Positions 28,121 to 39,442 are shown, numbered from the stretch's first letter. The stretch: DNA of 64,000 bases from CAWBLP01 sp963789495 (GCA_963789495.1 CAWBLP010000002.1:1-64000); one strand, 5' to 3'. Translations and numbers: made by a program. Notes: generated by a model from the sequence alone, not told the origin.

Positions 28121-29433
28121 ACCCCTCCCGCTCCCGGCTGAGCCACCTGTGGGGCGGCGCCGCCACCGCTGCCGCGCCCGGCCTCCGCCTGTGGCTGCAG
28201 TTGCGGCTGGCCCGTGGCAAGGAGGCGCCGGGCCGGTTGGATGAGCGTCGCGGCGTGGACCCGACGCCGCGCCCACCGGGTCGGCTGTTGTGGCTGCATG
28301 CGGCGAGCGTGGGGGAGACCGCGTCGATCCTGCCGGTGCTGCCGCTGCTGCTGGACGCCGATGATTCGCTGACGGTGCTGTTGACCACCGGCACGCTGAC
28401 CTCCGCTCGGCTGCTGGCGCAGCGGCTGGAGCCGGCGCGGCGCGGCCGGGTGATCCATCGCTTCGTGCCGCTCGACGTGCCGGCCTGGGCGGCGCGGTTC
28501 CTGGATCACTGGCGTCCGGACGCCGCGGCATTCGTGGAGAGCGAGCTATGGCCGAACCTGCTGGCCGCCTGCCGGACCCGGTCGATACCGCTGATGCTGG
28601 TGAATGCCCGCCTCTCCGAGCGCAGCTATGCCCGCTGGCAGCGCCTGCCGAAGCTGGCGCAGGAACTGCTTGGCAGCTTCACCCGCATCCACGCCCGCAA
28701 CGACGCCGAGGCCGAACGGCTGCGTGCGCTGGGCGCGCGGGAGGTGGCGGTGCCCGGCGATCTGAAGCTGGCGGCCCCGCCGCTGCCGGTCGATGCCGCG
28801 GAGCTCACCCGGCTGCGCGCCGCCCTGGCGAACCGGCCTGTCTGGCTCGCGGCCAGCACCCATCCGGGCGAGGAGGCACTGGTCTGCATCGCGCATCGGC
28901 TGCTGGCGGAGACGCATCCGACGCTGCTCACCCTCATCGCGCCGCGTCATCCGGAGCGTGGGGTGGAGATCGCAGCTGCCGCCGTCTCGGCCGCTTTGCC
29001 GGTTGCCCGGCGCGCCGCGGGAGAAGGACCGCCGGAGCAGGCCGGCCTGTGGGTGGTGGATACACTGGGTGAATTGGGACTGTGGTACCGGCTGGCGCCG
29101 ATCGCCCTGGTGGGTCGCAGCCTGCTGCCCCCGGGCGGGGGACAGAACCCGCTGGAACCGGCGCGGCTGGGCTGCGCGCTGGCCATGGGGCCGCATACCG
29201 GGAACTTTGCCGAACACGTGGCGCTGCTGCGCCAGGTGGACGCCCTGACGGTGGTCCAGGATGCCGCCGCCCTGGCCGGCTTCGTGGCCGAGATGCTGGG
29301 CAATGCCGCAAGGTGCACCGCGATGGGCCGGCGCGCGGCGGAGGCGGTGCAGGCGGAAGGCGATGTCGTCGCGGTGACCGCTGCGGCATTGCTGGAGCTG
29401 ACCCGGCGCCGCTGGGCCGCACCGGCGGCATAG
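28108..29433 (+). CDS. waaA: 3-deoxy-D-manno-octulosonic acid (KDO) transferase
   Basis: 441 aa GT30 enzyme that adds KDO to lipid IVA at the inner membrane. Motifs: LHAASVGETASI, the catalytic Glu in FVESELWPNLL, VNARLSERS, ASTHPGEE and GGGQNPLEPARLGCALAMGPHTGNF. No ATG fits; the start is taken as TTG at 28108, inside the end of the preceding acyltransferase gene, which implies coupling. It is followed by a 59-bp tandem array. Confidence 0.92.
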   Translation: MSRLNPSRSRLSHLWGGAATAAAPGLRLWLQLRLARGKEAPGRLDERRGVDPTPRPPGRLLWLHAASVGETASILPVLPLLLDADDSLTVLLTTGTLTSARLLAQRLEPARRGRVIHRFVPLDVPAWAARFLDHWRPDAAAFVESELWPNLLAACRTRSIPLMLVNARLSERSYARWQRLPKLAQELLGSFTRIHARNDAEAERLRALGAREVAVPGDLKLAAPPLPVDAAELTRLRAALANRPVWLAASTHPGEEALVCIAHRLLAETHPTLLTLIAPRHPERGVEIAAAAVSAALPVARRAAGEGPPEQAGLWVVDTLGELGLWYRLAPIALVGRSLLPPGGGQNPLEPARLGCALAMGPHTGNFAEHVALLRQVDALTVVQDAAALAGFVAEMLGNAARCTAMGRRAAEAVQAEGDVVAVTAAALLELTRRRWAAPAA

Positions 29434-29517
29434 CCGCGTCCAACGCCGGCCGCGGTCGGGAGCGACTTGCACGTGCCTGGCCTGCACAGCCCCGGGGATC
29501 GATCGCCGCCCTCCCGC

Positions 29518-29783
29518 GAGCCGGGTCGCCCGGGCAGCGGCTCGATGCATCGCGGGGTTCGCTGCCGGCTTCCCGGGAGGCGGGTGAGTCGAGCAGCGGC
29601 TCGATGCACCGAAGGTCTGATTGCCGGCATCCCGGGAGCCGGGTCGATCGAGCAGCGGTTCAATGCATCGCGGGGTTCGATGGCTGCCCCCGCGAGCCGG
29701 GTGAATTGAGCGTGGCTCGATGCACCCCGGGGTCCGATGCTCGGCTTCCGGCGAGCCGGGTCAGTCGAGCAGCGGCTCGAGGG
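29518..29783. repeat. 59-bp tandem array, four units plus a partial one, reaching into the glycosyltransferase 3' end
   Basis: Units begin with GAG(C/G)CGGGT at 29518, 29577, 29636, 29694 and 29753 and share GAGCAGCGGCTCGATGCA. The last, partial unit contains the stop codon (complement of 29761-29763) and the final codons of the minus-strand glycosyltransferase. The array fills most of the 327-bp gap between two convergent genes; no gene is present in it. Confidence 0.85.
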
Positions 29784-31017
29784 CGCGGACCAGATAGCCG
29801 ATCTGCCGCTGCCAGGTCATCTCCGCCATCCGCGCCACACCGCGTGCCGCCATTGCGGCGGATGCCGAACGATCCCGCCAGACGGTTTCCAGCTTCTCCA
29901 GCATCTCCTCGATGTCGCTTTCGCCCCAGTCCTGCGTGTCCTGGTCGCGGGCGGGGACCGGGCCCTGGCAATTCAGCGGCAGCGCCATATCGTCCTGCAG
30001 CAGGTCCAGATGGCCGGTATTGGCCGACAGGATGCAGGGCACGCCGCTCGCCAGACACTCCATCGCCACCGGGTTGGTGCCGCCTTCCGCCCGGTTGGCG
30101 AACAGCGCGACGTCGGCCTCGCGGATCACATGCGGCATGACGATGTTGGGCGCGCGGCCGACCGAGACCACCGCATCGGGCGGAATGCCGTTGGCCACGG
30201 CCCAGCCGACCACATCCGGCGTTCCATCCTCCGCCTGGCGCGGTGCCACCAGCCCGGGATGCGCCACCGCGCTCGCGGCCAGATCCGACCAGGGCGAGTG
30301 CCAGGCGGTCAGCAGCAATGCCTCCCGGTGGCGTTGGTGAAACGCCCGGAACGCCGCCAGCACCAGATCCTGACCCTTGCGGAACTCCAGCTTGCCGCCG
30401 GAAAACACGACGAACCGTCCCGGAAACAGGCCGGCCCGAGGGCCAGGGTGATACAGCGCCGTATCCACCCCCTGCAGCACGGTGGTGACCGCGGTGACGC
30501 CGTTGGCGCGCAGCACCCGCTCATTCCAGCTGGAACCGGCGACGATCAGCGCGAAGCGTTCGGCGCGGGCGCGGCCCTCCGGGGTCAGCCGCGCCTCCTC
30601 CAGGAAGACCACGCCGACCGAGGGCTTGCCATACAGGCGCCGGTCATGCGCCGCCGAGGCGGCCACCAGATCCTGGCCGAGACCCTCCAACAGCGGATGG
30701 TCCAGCTCGATGTCAGAGGTGGCGGAACTGGCCAGCGCGTCCCACAGGTCCTGGGCGCCCTGCGCCAGGGGAATGATCCGGCGCTCCCGCAACGGGTCCA
30801 GCACCACCTGGTCGGGGCCGAATGGCAGTGCGCAGATCGGCACGTAATCCGGATGTTCGGCCAGGCTGAGCAGCAGGTTCATGCCGTAGATGCCCCAGCC
30901 GAAGAAGCTCGAGACGCCCCAGCAGAACACCAGTGGCCGTCTGCCATCGGTGCGGGCGATGTTCAGCAAGGGACGATCGGACACCGGGAACCGCGCGTCA
31001 CTGACAGGTGGGATCAA
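29761..31017 (-). CDS. Glycosyltransferase family 1/4 (second in the glycan cassette)
   Basis: 418 aa from a TTG at 31017 that overlaps the previous stop as TTGA. N-terminal domain with WGVSSFFGWGIYGMNL, C-terminal domain with VVFSGGKLEFRKGQDLVL and the nucleotide-sugar motif EGGTNPVAMECLASGVPCILS (E-x7-E), typical of GT-B retaining enzymes. It presumably extends a cell-surface glycan in the cytoplasm. Its 3' end is embedded in a tandem array. Donor and acceptor are unknown. Confidence 0.88.
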   Translation of the reverse strand: MIPPVSDARFPVSDRPLLNIARTDGRRPLVFCWGVSSFFGWGIYGMNLLLSLAEHPDYVPICALPFGPDQVVLDPLRERRIIPLAQGAQDLWDALASSATSDIELDHPLLEGLGQDLVAASAAHDRRLYGKPSVGVVFLEEARLTPEGRARAERFALIVAGSSWNERVLRANGVTAVTTVLQGVDTALYHPGPRAGLFPGRFVVFSGGKLEFRKGQDLVLAAFRAFHQRHREALLLTAWHSPWSDLAASAVAHPGLVAPRQAEDGTPDVVGWAVANGIPPDAVVSVGRAPNIVMPHVIREADVALFANRAEGGTNPVAMECLASGVPCILSANTGHLDLLQDDMALPLNCQGPVPARDQDTQDWGESDIEEMLEKLETVWRDRSASAAMAARGVARMAEMTWQRQIGYLVRALEPLLD

Positions 31018-31790
31018 TCACTTTGGGAATTGACGAGAGCGATGCATCCCTTCTCGGTGGGAAGCTGCATAACCTGCAACCACGGAAATTCCTTCTGCCA
31101 CAGGCGAACGGCATCGGTTTCGCCGGGACGATCGGCGTCGTCAAGGAAGCCGTGGGAGCCTGGTGACAGCCGGGAAAGCAGGAACTTGCCCGCCGGGTAG
31201 CGCACCAGTTGACCGAATGAGAGCGGGGGGCCGTCGACGACCACCATGTCGAAGTTGCCCTCGGGAACCGCTTGAACGCGGTACCACATCAGGCTTCGTC
31301 CTTCCACCACAACCGGTTCCAAAGGGGCATCGATCACTGTTGCCCAGGCGGACAGGCCGTAGGCGGCAAGCGCCTGTCGGGTCTGCTGGGCAAAGCCGGG
31401 GTCGTGATCCAGCGATGTGACATGGCCGGCGCCGGCGATTTCGCAGCAGCGTGCGAGAACGATGGTCGATACACCGGAGCCGCATTCGACGATGTGGCGT
31501 GGCTGCGCTTGCAGATGATGCCGCGCGAGATGGAGCAGGAAATCGGCAGAGGCGGCCCAACCGCCCATTGGGGGGAGGGGACGTGACAGACCCAGCTCAT
31601 GTTGCAGCACCGCGACGCGCTAAGTCTGCTGCGCCCCTTCCAGCAGGCTACGCTGCAACTCGGGTTCAAAGCCGAGCACAACCCTGTGCACCCGCCTGAC
31701 CTTGTGAGCGAGATAGAGAAGCCCCGCGAGCTGCAGAAGCGCCGCAATACTGAGGAATCCCAGCGCCAGTGTGGTTGCGTTGTGCATCAT
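31014..31790 (-). pseudogene. Membrane-anchored SAM-dependent methyltransferase (in-frame TAG after the anchor)
   Basis: One frame runs from ATG 31790 through a hydrophobic helix (TTLALGFLSIAALLQLAGLLYLA), a basic linker and SLLEGAQQT, meets TAG at 31620-31622, and continues with RVA and LQHELGLSRPLPPMGGWAASADF, the SAM motif VECGSGVSTIVLA and VVVDGPP. A GTG at 31610 could restart a 198-aa soluble enzyme. Related proteins are single chains with this N-terminal anchor and linker, so TAG probably replaces a sense codon, by mutation or read error. Two separate genes are the alternative. Overlaps with both neighbours are ATGA and TTGA. Confidence 0.75.
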
Positions 31791-33340
31791 CTCGGTTCGC
31801 TGAATGGGGTCGGGCGTTGTCGCAGCCAGTGCCCCGGTCTGCCCCACCGCCCGGGTCTGCCCCACCGCCCGGTGACGAAGCGCAGAGCCGCGCGCTCACA
31901 GCCTGGAGGGCGACCGCTGGCGTGCCAAAGCACCATCAGGGTCACTACGAAGGTGACGGCGCCCAGCACGATTTCGGCGCCCAGGCGGACCACGAGCTGC
32001 CATTCGGACGCCGGGATGCCAACCGCCTTTACGGCCACGGCCATGGCAAGGCTGGCGGCAACCGGGCGCCACATGACGCGGCCCAGATCCGTCGCGGAAA
32101 GCGGGATCACCCGGGACAGCGAATGGAAGAAAAGCGGGGCCAGGCAGATCGTTGCCGCCAAGCGCGCCTGGGCCAGCAGCAGAGCGTCACCCCATGGCGT
32201 AACCAGGAGCATTGGTATGGCGATGCCGAGGGTTCGCGTCCACGATTGCCGCGCCACAAGGCGCGACTGTCCGGCGGCCAACATGACCTGAAACACGGTG
32301 CCGCTCAGAGTCATGACCCCGACGGAGAAAGACAGCCACACCAGCAGCTGTCCGGCGAACGACCATTGTGAACCCAGGAGCAAGGCGACGATGTCATCCG
32401 CCACCAGCGCCATACCTGTCGCGGCGGAACAGCACAGGACAGTCATGACCGACAGGATATTGATGTAGGTGTCGTGCAACTGATGGCGGTCGTGAATCAG
32501 GCGGGCATAGTTGGGGAACAGGACCCGGTTCATTGGCAGGATGAGTTCGGCCGTGGGCAGTTGCGCCACGTCGGCAGCGGCGTTGTACTGGCCCAGCACG
32601 GCGGGTCCGGCAAAGCCGCTGACCAGGAACTGGTCGACTGTGGATTGCATGTAGCTGCCGATATGCGCGGCCAGCGCCCAGCCGGAGAAGGACCAGATCT
32701 CCTTCACATGCCGAAAGGAAAGCCGCGGCCGGAAGGGATGCATGCGATAGCTCAGAAGCATCGCGGCAAACTGGCCGGCCAGAATGCCGGCGATCAGAAC
32801 CCAGTAGCTGCGCCACAGAAGTGCCAGGCCGAGGGTTACGGCAAAGCCCACACTCTTCTTGTAAATGTTGAATCTGAATTCCTTGGCGAAGTCCAGATCC
32901 CGAACGAAGTATAACGTGCCGATGTTTTCCAGTCCGCCAAAGATCACGCGAAGGCACAACACCCGCATCAACATCGGCAATCTGGACTCATGGAAATACC
33001 ATTCTGATCCGAAGGAGGCGATGAAGATCACCACCGCCAAGGCAGACGCCACGCAGATCTGCACGGTCCAGGCAGTATCGCAGTGTTCCCGCGTGGGGTT
33101 CGGCATGCGGATGATCGCCAGTCGCTGACCCGTCTCGCCAAACACCTCGATCAGGCCAACCACCATGGTCGCCATCGCGACGAGACCAAAATCTGCCGGC
33201 GACAGCAGCCGCGCGAGGATGACGGTACTGACCAGACCGATCCCACGAATCGCCCAGCGCATGCCTGCCATCCAGGCGGAGCCGCGCACTATGTCGCGGT
33301 GCCGATCCCGCTCGGTGCTGCCAGTGTTTCGCGGACTCAC
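31787..33340 (-). CDS. Polysaccharide flippase (Wzx/MATE-like, oligosaccharide export)
   Basis: 517 aa with about twelve to fourteen hydrophobic segments; the start of the conserved domain is WAIRGIGLVSTVILARLLSPADFGLVAMATM, the signature of polysaccharide biosynthesis (PST) flippases. The GTG start at 33340 overlaps the previous stop as GTGA. Its tail has a short duplicated WGRPG. It should flip a lipid-linked glycan across the inner membrane. No polymerase or priming transferase is in the cassette. Confidence 0.9.
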   Translation of the reverse strand: MSPRNTGSTERDRHRDIVRGSAWMAGMRWAIRGIGLVSTVILARLLSPADFGLVAMATMVVGLIEVFGETGQRLAIIRMPNPTREHCDTAWTVQICVASALAVVIFIASFGSEWYFHESRLPMLMRVLCLRVIFGGLENIGTLYFVRDLDFAKEFRFNIYKKSVGFAVTLGLALLWRSYWVLIAGILAGQFAAMLLSYRMHPFRPRLSFRHVKEIWSFSGWALAAHIGSYMQSTVDQFLVSGFAGPAVLGQYNAAADVAQLPTAELILPMNRVLFPNYARLIHDRHQLHDTYINILSVMTVLCCSAATGMALVADDIVALLLGSQWSFAGQLLVWLSFSVGVMTLSGTVFQVMLAAGQSRLVARQSWTRTLGIAIPMLLVTPWGDALLLAQARLAATICLAPLFFHSLSRVIPLSATDLGRVMWRPVAASLAMAVAVKAVGIPASEWQLVVRLGAEIVLGAVTFVVTLMVLWHASGRPPGCERAALRFVTGRWGRPGRWGRPGHWLRQRPTPFSEPR

Positions 33341-34725
33341 GCGCTGGCTTCCAGCACCGTCATGGCGTGCCTGGCCTGCGCGCTGGCGTCTCCCTGGCCC
33401 AGCGTCTCGATCAAGTGCAGAAGGCGAGCATTGAGCCGGTCCCGCCGATGGGCCTCCGCCCACGCGGTGCGCGCCGGGTTGGTATAGGCGCATGGGTCCG
33501 ATGCCATGAGCTGCTCGAGTGCCCGGATCAAGCAGGCGGTGTCGTCATCGGGCACCACCACGCCCGCCTCGGTGGCGCGGACGATCGCCGCCGCCTCGCT
33601 GCGTTCACCAAACCCCAGGATCGGGCGGTCGCTTCGCATGTAGTCGAACAGTTTCAACGGCACGATGCCCGGATGGGTGGAGTTGGCCAGCAGCAGCAGC
33701 GCATCGCTGCCGGCCTGCCAGCGTGTCGCCTCCCGCGCCGAGACGACACCATGACGGCGCAGCACCCCGGGGTGGCTCCGCTCGAACCGATCGAGGTCGG
33801 CCAGAACCTGCATCGGCTGATCGCCCACCAGCAGCAGCCGCAGCCGGCGCGCGAGATCGGGACGCCGGTCCAGGGCTTCGCCGAACCGGGTCAGAAACGG
33901 TGCGATGGGCAAGTGTCCGGCAGCGCGACCGACGAATGACAGGACGAACTCCCCCGGGTCCGTGCGAACGGCAACCGGCCCGTCGTCCTGGTGGTTGGTC
34001 GACGACCAGCCATTGGGAATGACATGGCACGGCTTGGCGGCCAGGAACGGAAATGCTGCGACACTCGCCTCGTGCTTGCCCTGGGTCACGAACACCACCA
34101 GGTCGGCACGCCGCAGGCAGCGTTCCTCCCAGCGGCGATCGTCATCGGAAACGGGCAGGAACGGCAACGGATTGACCGTCCATTCGTCTCGGTAGCACAG
34201 CACGAGCTTGCAGCGCGGACCCAGCGCCTCGGCCAGGTAGCAGGCGGCCACGAAATTCGAGAACCGCGGACCCGAGGCGACGATCACGCCGGGAGGATCA
34301 GTGGCGATCCGGGCCAGGCCGTGGCGCGCCATGGCGAGCGCCGTCACGAAATGTCCGTTGATCGCGGGCGTCACCCGGGTCGAGGGGGCAATCGCCAGTT
34401 CCATGTCCTGCCCCAGCCGCTCCGGCACGCGCATGATGCCGACGTCGGGCGGCAATGACTGAAGCAGTTCCATCCCCGCATCGATCGGGGAGGCCGGCGC
34501 CGGGCTGCACAGGACCGAGACTCGCCAGCCCAGCGCGGCTGCGTCACGCGCGAACGAGGTCGGCAAATGCATGCCGGTCGCATAGAATGGCGGGAAACCC
34601 CAGGAAACCAGCCAAAGAGTCCGCCGATCGCCGTCCGGCGCCTGCAGCGTGGCGGTGCGGCGCGCAAGCGATGCCCGCTGCGCATAAGTCCACAGCACGT
34701 CATGGGCTGAGCGCAATAGCGACAT
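33337..34725 (-). CDS. Glycosyltransferase, GT4/WcaI-like (first in the glycan cassette)
   Basis: 462 aa. N-terminal LVSWGFPPFYATGMHLPTSFARDAAALGWRVSVL, then YRDEWTVNP, VIPNGW, a C-terminal Rossmann domain with SFVGRAAGHLPIAPFL and a long insertion, PLKLFDYMRSDRPILGFG. It is the first gene of the coupled cassette with the flippase. The ATG at 34725 follows a TTG that could serve as start. Donor sugar unknown. Confidence 0.88.
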   Translation of the reverse strand: MSLLRSAHDVLWTYAQRASLARRTATLQAPDGDRRTLWLVSWGFPPFYATGMHLPTSFARDAAALGWRVSVLCSPAPASPIDAGMELLQSLPPDVGIMRVPERLGQDMELAIAPSTRVTPAINGHFVTALAMARHGLARIATDPPGVIVASGPRFSNFVAACYLAEALGPRCKLVLCYRDEWTVNPLPFLPVSDDDRRWEERCLRRADLVVFVTQGKHEASVAAFPFLAAKPCHVIPNGWSSTNHQDDGPVAVRTDPGEFVLSFVGRAAGHLPIAPFLTRFGEALDRRPDLARRLRLLLVGDQPMQVLADLDRFERSHPGVLRRHGVVSAREATRWQAGSDALLLLANSTHPGIVPLKLFDYMRSDRPILGFGERSEAAAIVRATEAGVVVPDDDTACLIRALEQLMASDPCAYTNPARTAWAEAHRRDRLNARLLHLIETLGQGDASAQARHAMTVLEASA

Positions 34726-35027
34726 CAATCGGAAACGCGCCGCACGGGCAGGAAGCGCAGTGGCGCCAGTCTCAGGGCATCCGCTGGGCCGAACCGCACA
34801 ACGCCGGTGGTCCCGGCGCTTTCTCGTTCTTCGCCCAGCATCTGCTTTGTCTCTGGTGCATGCGAACCCGCTCGACGTTGCGTCGATGGGCCGTTTCGGT
34901 GCCGGCTATACAGGCTATGTCCCTGGATCGGAAGCGGATTTCCGATGCAGCAGCGCTGCCGTGCCGATCGTCCGGGATGCTTTCGCCGATGCGGCAGCCC
35001 GCCGCGCCGTGCTGCCGGCGGGCCGCC
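34726..35027. other. Intergenic gap, 302 bp, no feature recognised
   Basis: This should hold the promoter of the minus-strand glycan cassette and the end of the M32 carboxypeptidase. No conserved open frame, repeat or clear promoter could be picked out by eye. Confidence 0.5.
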
Positions 35028-36513
<1,486 letters not shown>

Positions 36514-36517
<4 letters not shown>

Positions 36518-37269
36518 GCGCGCAGCACCTTTCGGGACCAGATCACGAAGATCACCAGCAAGGACGCGGCAAGCCCGTACCAGGTGATGGCGTATTGCAG
36601 ATGATTGTTCGGGGGGCGCGGCAGGTGCTTGGCCGGATCGGGCCAATGCTGCGGCGGCTGCGGACCGAGTGCCACCAGCACGAAGGGGGCGACCCGCGGC
36701 AGACCCAGCGCGTCACCGATCGCGGCCGGATCCAAGGTATAGAAGGTCCGTGTCGCCGCATCGTCGCTGGCACTGAACCATCCCGGTTGTTCGGCGGGAT
36801 GCACGAAGCCGGTCACGGTGACGGTGCCGAGCGGCTGTGCGATCGGGTCGACCCGCTCCGACGGCACCCAGCCGCGCTCGATCAGGATCGGCCTGCCGTC
36901 CGGGCGGATCAGCGGCTGCACCAGATAGGACCCCATCTGCGGTCCGGTCCGGGTGTCCCGCACCTCCGCGCCGTAGAATGCGGAGAGATCGTCGCGCAGC
37001 TGGCCGGTGACCTGCACCTTGGCGAATGGGGAGGGGTTTCCGATCAACGGCACCGGCGGGGACGCCTCGGCACGGGCGATCTGGGCCACGATGCCGTTCT
37101 TCCAATGCATGCGCTCCACCTGCCAGGTGCCGAGGCCCACCAGCACGGCCAGCATCGCCAGGGTCAGCAGGCCGGGCCCCAGCAGGCGCCTGACCCGACC
37201 GGCGTTGCCGGTGCGCGTCGGACCCGCGGCCGTCGCGCCGGCATGGGGTGTGTCAGGGCGAAGTGTCAT
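36514..37269 (-). CDS. SURF1-family cytochrome oxidase assembly protein
   Basis: 251 aa with two membrane helices, one near the N-terminus (LLTLAMLAVLVGLGTWQVER) and one at the C-terminus (LQYAITWYGLAASLLVIFVIW), around a periplasmic domain containing ILIERGWVP and TVTGFVHP. SURF1 helps insert heme a into aa3-type oxidases. No aa3 genes are in the window, so it may serve a terminal oxidase encoded elsewhere. The start at 37269 is the best ATG before the first helix. Confidence 0.9.
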
Positions 37270-37749
37270 CTGGCTTACCCGGCACGGTTCGGACCCTTGC
37301 TCCACACGCTGCGAGTGACCAGCCTCTGAGCGATCGGGCCGACCGCGGGCAGGAAGGACGGGTCGGAGAAACCGGCCAAATCGCCGATGATCACAGTCGT
37401 GATGCAGCAATGATGGCAGGCGTGGCAAGCAGCAGCCAGCGGCGGCGGATCATCCTTACGGTCTCCCCTGGTCGGCGGAGACATAACAAGCGTCCGAAGC
37501 GGCGTCCAACGCGGTGCCTGGCGCAGCGCCGGGGCGATGCCATCGCCCAGCCCTGGGACCGTTCACCGATCCATGAAGCCGCGCGGCGGTGGCGGCTTCC
37601 TGGCCTCGGCCTAAATCACGCCGCGTGGGCCGCAGCGCGGCCGGCCGGCCGGGACAGGTGCCGGCATGCGTCGCGCCGTGGCAGGGCAAGTCGGTCGACG
37701 TAGATTGGGCCATCCCGACGCCCCTCGACCGACCATCAGGAGAGAAACC
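37270..37749. other. Intergenic gap, 480 bp, divergent between SURF1 and aldo/keto reductase
   Basis: A minus-strand frame at 37275-37484 could encode 69 aa with two adjacent Cys/His groups (CHACHHCC), but it has no ribosome site and no family I recognise, so it is not annotated as a gene. Nothing else was seen. Confidence 0.4.
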
Positions 37750-38751
37750 ATGGAGTATCGGCACCTCGGCAAGACCGGCCCCCGCGTCTCGGCCATCGGT
37801 CTGGGCTGCATGGGCATGTCCGGCATGTACGGCGCCGCCGACCGGGCGGAGAGTATTGCGACCATCCATGCTGCCCTGGAGGCGGGGATCACCCTGCTGG
37901 ATACCGGCGACTTCTACGGTCTGGGCCACAACGAGATGCTGATCGGTGAGGCGTTGGCGGGCGGCCGGCGCGATCAGGCGCTGCTCAGCGTTAAGTTCGG
38001 TGCATTGCGCGATCCGGCCGGCGGCTGGTCCGGTTACGACGCTCGCCCGGCCGCGGTGAAGAACTTCGTCGCGTACTCGCTGCAACGGCTTGGGGTCGAT
38101 CACATCGACATCTATCGCCCGGCGCGGCTCGATCCCGCGGTGCCGATCGAGGACACGATCGGTGCCATCGCTGAGCTGATCCAGGCCGGCTACGTGCGCG
38201 CGATCGGCCTGTCCGAGGTGGGTGTCGAGACGATCCGCCGCGCTGCCGCGGTGCATCCGATCTGCGACCTGCAGATCGAGTACTCGCTGCTGTCGAGGGG
38301 CATCGAGGACGGGATTCTGGCTGCCTGCCGCGAACTGGGCATTGGGATCACCGCCTATGGCGTGTTGTCGCGCGGCCTGATCAGCGGTCACTGGCGCAAG
38401 GACTCGGCGGGTGCGGGGGATTTTCGCGCGCACAACCCGCGCTTCCAGGGGGACAATCTGGATCGCAACCTGGCGTTGGTGGAGCAACTGCGCGCCATTG
38501 CCGATGCCAAGGGCGTCAGCGTCGCACAGGTCGCGATCGCCTGGGTGGTGGCGCAGGGCGAGGATATCGTGCCGCTGATCGGCGCCCGCCGGTGTGACCG
38601 GCTGACCGAGGCGCTGGGCGCGCTTTCGCTGCGGCTGATGCCGGCCGATCTGGCCGCGATCGAGCAGGCGGTGCCGTCCGGATCGGCCGCGGGGGCTCGC
38701 TATGCCCCGGCGCAGATGGCGCAGCTCGACAGTGAACGCGGTGCACCCTGA
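37750..38751 (+). CDS. Aldo/keto reductase
   Basis: 333 aa TIM-barrel NADPH-dependent oxidoreductase: LGKTGPRVSAIGLGCMGMSG, catalytic Asp and Tyr in LLDTGDFYGLGHNE and Lys in LSVKFG; the usual catalytic His position falls in DIYRPARLD, a subgroup feature. The cofactor end is PLIGARRCDRL. AGGAGAG precedes the ATG. Physiological substrate unknown. Confidence 0.92.
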   Translation: MEYRHLGKTGPRVSAIGLGCMGMSGMYGAADRAESIATIHAALEAGITLLDTGDFYGLGHNEMLIGEALAGGRRDQALLSVKFGALRDPAGGWSGYDARPAAVKNFVAYSLQRLGVDHIDIYRPARLDPAVPIEDTIGAIAELIQAGYVRAIGLSEVGVETIRRAAAVHPICDLQIEYSLLSRGIEDGILAACRELGIGITAYGVLSRGLISGHWRKDSAGAGDFRAHNPRFQGDNLDRNLALVEQLRAIADAKGVSVAQVAIAWVVAQGEDIVPLIGARRCDRLTEALGALSLRLMPADLAAIEQAVPSGSAAGARYAPAQMAQLDSERGAP

Positions 38752-38904
38752 CGACTGGAGCGAGGAGGCGGGCAGGGGCGGTGTCCGCCGGCTGCGGGGT
38801 TGCCGGGAAGGTCGAAGCCGCAGGCAGGAAATTCGTTAAATGAGGGGGCGGAGATTCGGCGGCCTGTGCCGCGCCAAACCGGTCCCTGGCGCCGGTTCGG
38901 TCAC

Positions 38905-39150
38905 CCGATATCTTCGCCGGCGCGAAGCTCCGGCCGTAATTGGCCTGGTTCGAGATGCCAGTTTCGTCCGACCAATGGATCTCAGCTTTTTCCTTTCGGG
39001 CTCGTCTCGCGATCGCCGGGTATTCGCGTTTCATCCATGTCTGGATCGCCGCCTCGCTCCTTTCCATCGCCCGCCGGATCGGCCTTTGTGGGGTCAGAAT
39101 TCCAGGCCGAAAGGATAGTACCGATGGCGTCGGGGACAGGCGGATACGGC
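38905..39150 (-). pseudogene. IS630-family transposase remnant
   Basis: A minus-strand segment reads GILTPQRPIRRAMERSEAA, TWMKREYPAIARRARKEKAEIHW and DETGISNQANYGRSFAP, which follows the central part of IS630-type transposases (first catalytic Asp region DE.G). Both ends decay into unrelated sequence with no intact frame or visible inverted repeats. The remainder of the 691-bp gap (38752-39442) holds no gene that I can support. Confidence 0.7.
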
Positions 39151-39442
39151 TTACGCTAGATCGGCTGGCCAACGCTTCGCGGGTGCATAGTGCGAAGGGG
39201 AGTTTCAATTGATCGGGGCATCGCCGACGATCAGCGACGGATCGTCGCTTCCTGGCGCGGTTGAGGGCTTTTTGCTACCTGGCGTCGGCCGCGCCGCCAC
39301 CGGCCAACGCCGCTTCTCCGTGGCCTCAAAGGCACGAACCATTCCCCAACGAAGCGTCGATTGACCGATGCTGGAATGAGGTTTTAATCTTCCAGGCTTA
39401 GGAGAACGTCAGAACAAATCCACAACATCAGGACAGGTCGTC

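Noticed and set aside
27158..28531. Long minus-strand frame of 457 codons across copy C and the acyltransferase
   Set aside because: Low-complexity Arg/Pro/Ala/Gln composition typical of antisense GC-rich DNA; the plus-strand genes are clearly coding.
29518..29783. Possible CRISPR array or coding repeat
   Set aside because: Units repeat over their full 59 bp without unique spacers, and frames through the repeat contain stops.
37275..37484. Minus-strand 69-codon frame with two Cys/His clusters
   Set aside because: No ribosome site, no known family, and the Cys/His groups are explained by GCA/TGC-rich sequence; kept only as a note.
39210..39348. Minus-strand 45-codon frame MVRAFEATEKRRWPVAARP before the pentapeptide gene
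   Set aside because: Short, no ribosome site found, and close to the IS630 remnant; could be decayed transposon sequence, but nothing proves it.
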